Part shown: positions 62,619 through 64,000 of the stretch, in pieces
Layout of the letters: each line of letters starts with the position of its first letter
How positions within the stretch are numbered: position 1 is the stretch's first letter
Assembly: GCF_009712225.1 (NCBI RefSeq)
Contig: NZ_WASP01000006.1
Span: 645,273-709,272 of the forward strand
Length of the DNA stretch: 64,000 nt
Source: Desulfovibrio sp.
GTDB lineage: Bacteria; Desulfobacterota; Desulfovibrionia; Desulfovibrionales; Desulfovibrionaceae
Reading direction: 5' to 3'
The notes under the pieces: generated by a model
Seen by the model: only the letters and a program-made list of their open reading frames with translations
The model's database searches: none
What the model was told of the DNA's origin: nothing
Program-made: the position numbers and the translations under genes

Positions 62619-63652
62619 GCCTTGCCCCTCCTCAAGAACGCGCCAATAGTCTTCCAGGTTACTTCCCTGGTTCCCATGATGCCCTCACGCCGGTAAAGAA
62701 TAATGGCCAGCAGCACCAGCGAAAACACCACCATGCGCATGCCGGGGATGCCAGGTATTTCAAGAAATCCCAGATCGATGGGTTCTTCAATGGCGCGCAG
62801 CCACTCCAGCAGAATGGTGATGACCGTGGCGCCCAGCAGACTGCCCGACAATGAACCAAGACCGCCGGCCACAACGAACATCAGCACGTTGAAGGTCAGC
62901 AGGAAGTTGAACATCTTGGGGTCGATGGTGGAAAGGTGGGTTCCCAGCAATGCACCGCCCACACCGGCAAAAAAAGCGCCGATGCAGAACGAAAGTACCT
63001 TGTAGCGGAACACGTTGATGCCCATGACCCGGGCGGCAATTTCGTTATCGCGTATGCAGCGCAACACGTTGCCGTAGTTGCTGAACAGGAGCCGCCATAG
63101 CACTATGAGCGTAAAGAGCGTCCATATGTAGCACGAGAGCAGGCTCGCGTGACCAGGTATGCCCTTGATGCCCAGCGAACCGTTGGTCACCGAGGTGGCG
63201 TTGACAATGATAACGCGGATGATTTCGGCAAAGCCCAGGGTGGCAATGCCCAGATAGTCGTCACCGAGCCGCAGCACGGGCACGGCTATGATGAAGGCGA
63301 AGATGGTGGCTACAAACCCGCCCGCCAGAACAGAAACCCAGAAAGGCGTAAACAGGTCGGAGAAAGGCCAGATGATGGGTTCGAGAATCCACATCATCTC
63401 TTTTTGCTCTGGGGTCAGAATGCACAGGGCCGAAACATATGCGCCAATGGCGATAAAACCCGCATGTCCAAGAGAAAACAGACCGGTAAAACCATAAATG
63501 AGATTGAGTGAGAGCGCCAGAATGGCGTTGATGAAAATGAGCTTGGCGATGTAAATCTGATAGTCGCCGAGAAAACTATCTGCCTGGGAGAGCACAAGGC
63601 CAAACAGCAGCATGACCATGATGCTCAGAAGTGTGCTTCTGTTCAGGCGCAT
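62615..63652 (-). CDS. livM: Branched-chain amino acid ABC transporter permease LivM
   Basis: 345 residues, about nine TM helices. The family core is LIYGFTGLFSLGHAGFIAIGAYV near the start and GGLGSLSGSLLGATVITIL late. A hydrophilic loop with IRDNEIAARVMGINVFRYK carries the EAA-like contact for the ATPases. It starts with an ATG that overlaps the livH stop (TAATG). Confidence 0.93.
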   Translation of the reverse strand: MRLNRSTLLSIMVMLLFGLVLSQADSFLGDYQIYIAKLIFINAILALSLNLIYGFTGLFSLGHAGFIAIGAYVSALCILTPEQKEMMWILEPIIWPFSDLFTPFWVSVLAGGFVATIFAFIIAVPVLRLGDDYLGIATLGFAEIIRVIIVNATSVTNGSLGIKGIPGHASLLSCYIWTLFTLIVLWRLLFSNYGNVLRCIRDNEIAARVMGINVFRYKVLSFCIGAFFAGVGGALLGTHLSTIDPKMFNFLLTFNVLMFVVAGGLGSLSGSLLGATVITILLEWLRAIEEPIDLGFLEIPGIPGMRMVVFSLVLLAIILYRREGIMGTREVTWKTIGAFLRRGKA

Positions 63653-64000
63653 TAGATTTTCTCCTCCATTCGCTCGCCCAGCAGACCCGTGGGCTTGAAC
63701 AGCAGCACGAGCACCAGCAGCACAAAGGCAAAGGCGTCGCGATACCCAGAAAGCTCAGGCATGAAGGCCACGGTCATGATTTCCACAAAGCCCAGGGCAA
63801 CACCGCCGATAACAGCGCCCTGGATGGAACCGATACCGCCAAAAACGGCGGCGATAAAGGCCTTGAGACCAGGCATGATGCCCATGTAGGGGTGCACCTG
63901 CGGGTAGCGCAGGGCCCACATAATGCCCGATGCCGCCGCAAGCGCGGAGCCGATACCAAAGGTAAGGGCGATAATGTTGTCTACTCGCACGCCCAAAAGC
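63652..64000 (-). CDS. livH: Branched-chain amino acid ABC transporter permease LivH (C-terminal part)
   Basis: The frame is open at the right edge and ends at 63652. The visible ~115 residues (IIALTFGIGSALAAASGIM; MGIMPGLKAFIAAVFGGIGSIQGAVIGG; LVLLFKPTGLLGE) are the C-terminal third of LivH, normally ~300 residues. The start and the substrate-binding protein gene would lie to the right of the window. Confidence 0.9.
   Translation of the reverse strand, partial: LLGVRVDNIIALTFGIGSALAAASGIMWALRYPQVHPYMGIMPGLKAFIAAVFGGIGSIQGAVIGGVALGFVEIMTVAFMPELSGYRDAFAFVLLVLVLLFKPTGLLGERMEEKI

Overview
The window looks like a 64-kb piece of chromosome from a Desulfovibrio-type sulfate-reducing member of the Desulfobacterota. 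This is inferred from GC-rich coding DNA, a dapL-based diaminopimelate route, a cheB-HEAT-cheR-parA-cheW-cheY-cheA cluster, a class III ribonucleotide reductase, bacteriohemerythrin and a giant VCBS adhesin. No 16S gene is present, so the assignment is an inference.

Layout, left to right. (1) 1-8657, minus strand: the N-terminal 2885 residues of a giant VCBS/cadherin-like surface adhesin whose C-terminus lies off the left edge. (2) 9395-10848: a tyrosine integrase followed by a 48-bp truncated tRNA-Glu 3' end. (3) 10801-22704: an 11.9-kb integrative element bounded by 48-bp direct repeats. The right copy is the 3' half of an intact tRNA-Glu(TTC). It carries a D5/P4-like helicase, a zinc-finger/TOPRIM primase, small and large terminase subunits, an AlpA-like protein, a HigBA-type toxin-antitoxin pair with a palindromic operator, and AT-rich cargo. 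The cargo is an unknown membrane/coiled-coil protein, a GrlR-like protein, a two-TM protein resembling the TRADD-N-associated membrane domain, and a GNAT. A remnant of a second integrase abuts the tRNA. No portal, capsid or tail gene is present, so it looks like a phage satellite or a collapsed prophage.

(4) 23000-28970: nitrogen assimilation. A NifA-like sigma-54 activator is followed by a well-matched -24/-12 promoter and amtB-PII-glnA(type III). (5) 29293-31391: dapF-dapL, then tRNA-Pro(CGG) on the minus strand. (6) 31925-41544: the chemotaxis cluster. (7) 41616-47694: a nitroreductase, ribosomal protein L28, a rhomboid protease, a minus-strand operon of a carbamoyltransferase-fold protein with a YjjP/YjjB-type exporter pair, then gph and a 4Fe-4S protein. 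(8) 47905-51302: metA and an rrf2-nifU-nifS iron-sulfur cluster operon.

(9) 51585-53883: an HD/HD-GYP protein and a membrane bacteriohemerythrin. (10) 54081-57389, minus strand: an anaerobic ribonucleotide reductase operon under a cobalamin riboswitch with a visible terminator. The glycyl-radical domain of NrdD is encoded as a separate 56-residue gene between nrdD and nrdG. (11) 57969-60584: a secreted M16 peptidase. (12) 60910-64000: livF-livG-livM-livH of a branched-chain amino acid ABC importer, running off the right edge.

The strongest leads are the split class III reductase under B12 control, the capsid-less satellite with its defence-like cargo, the PII protein lacking Tyr-51, and the carbamoyltransferase homolog lacking the phosphate-binding motif. 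All names rest on reading the sequence; no database search was run.
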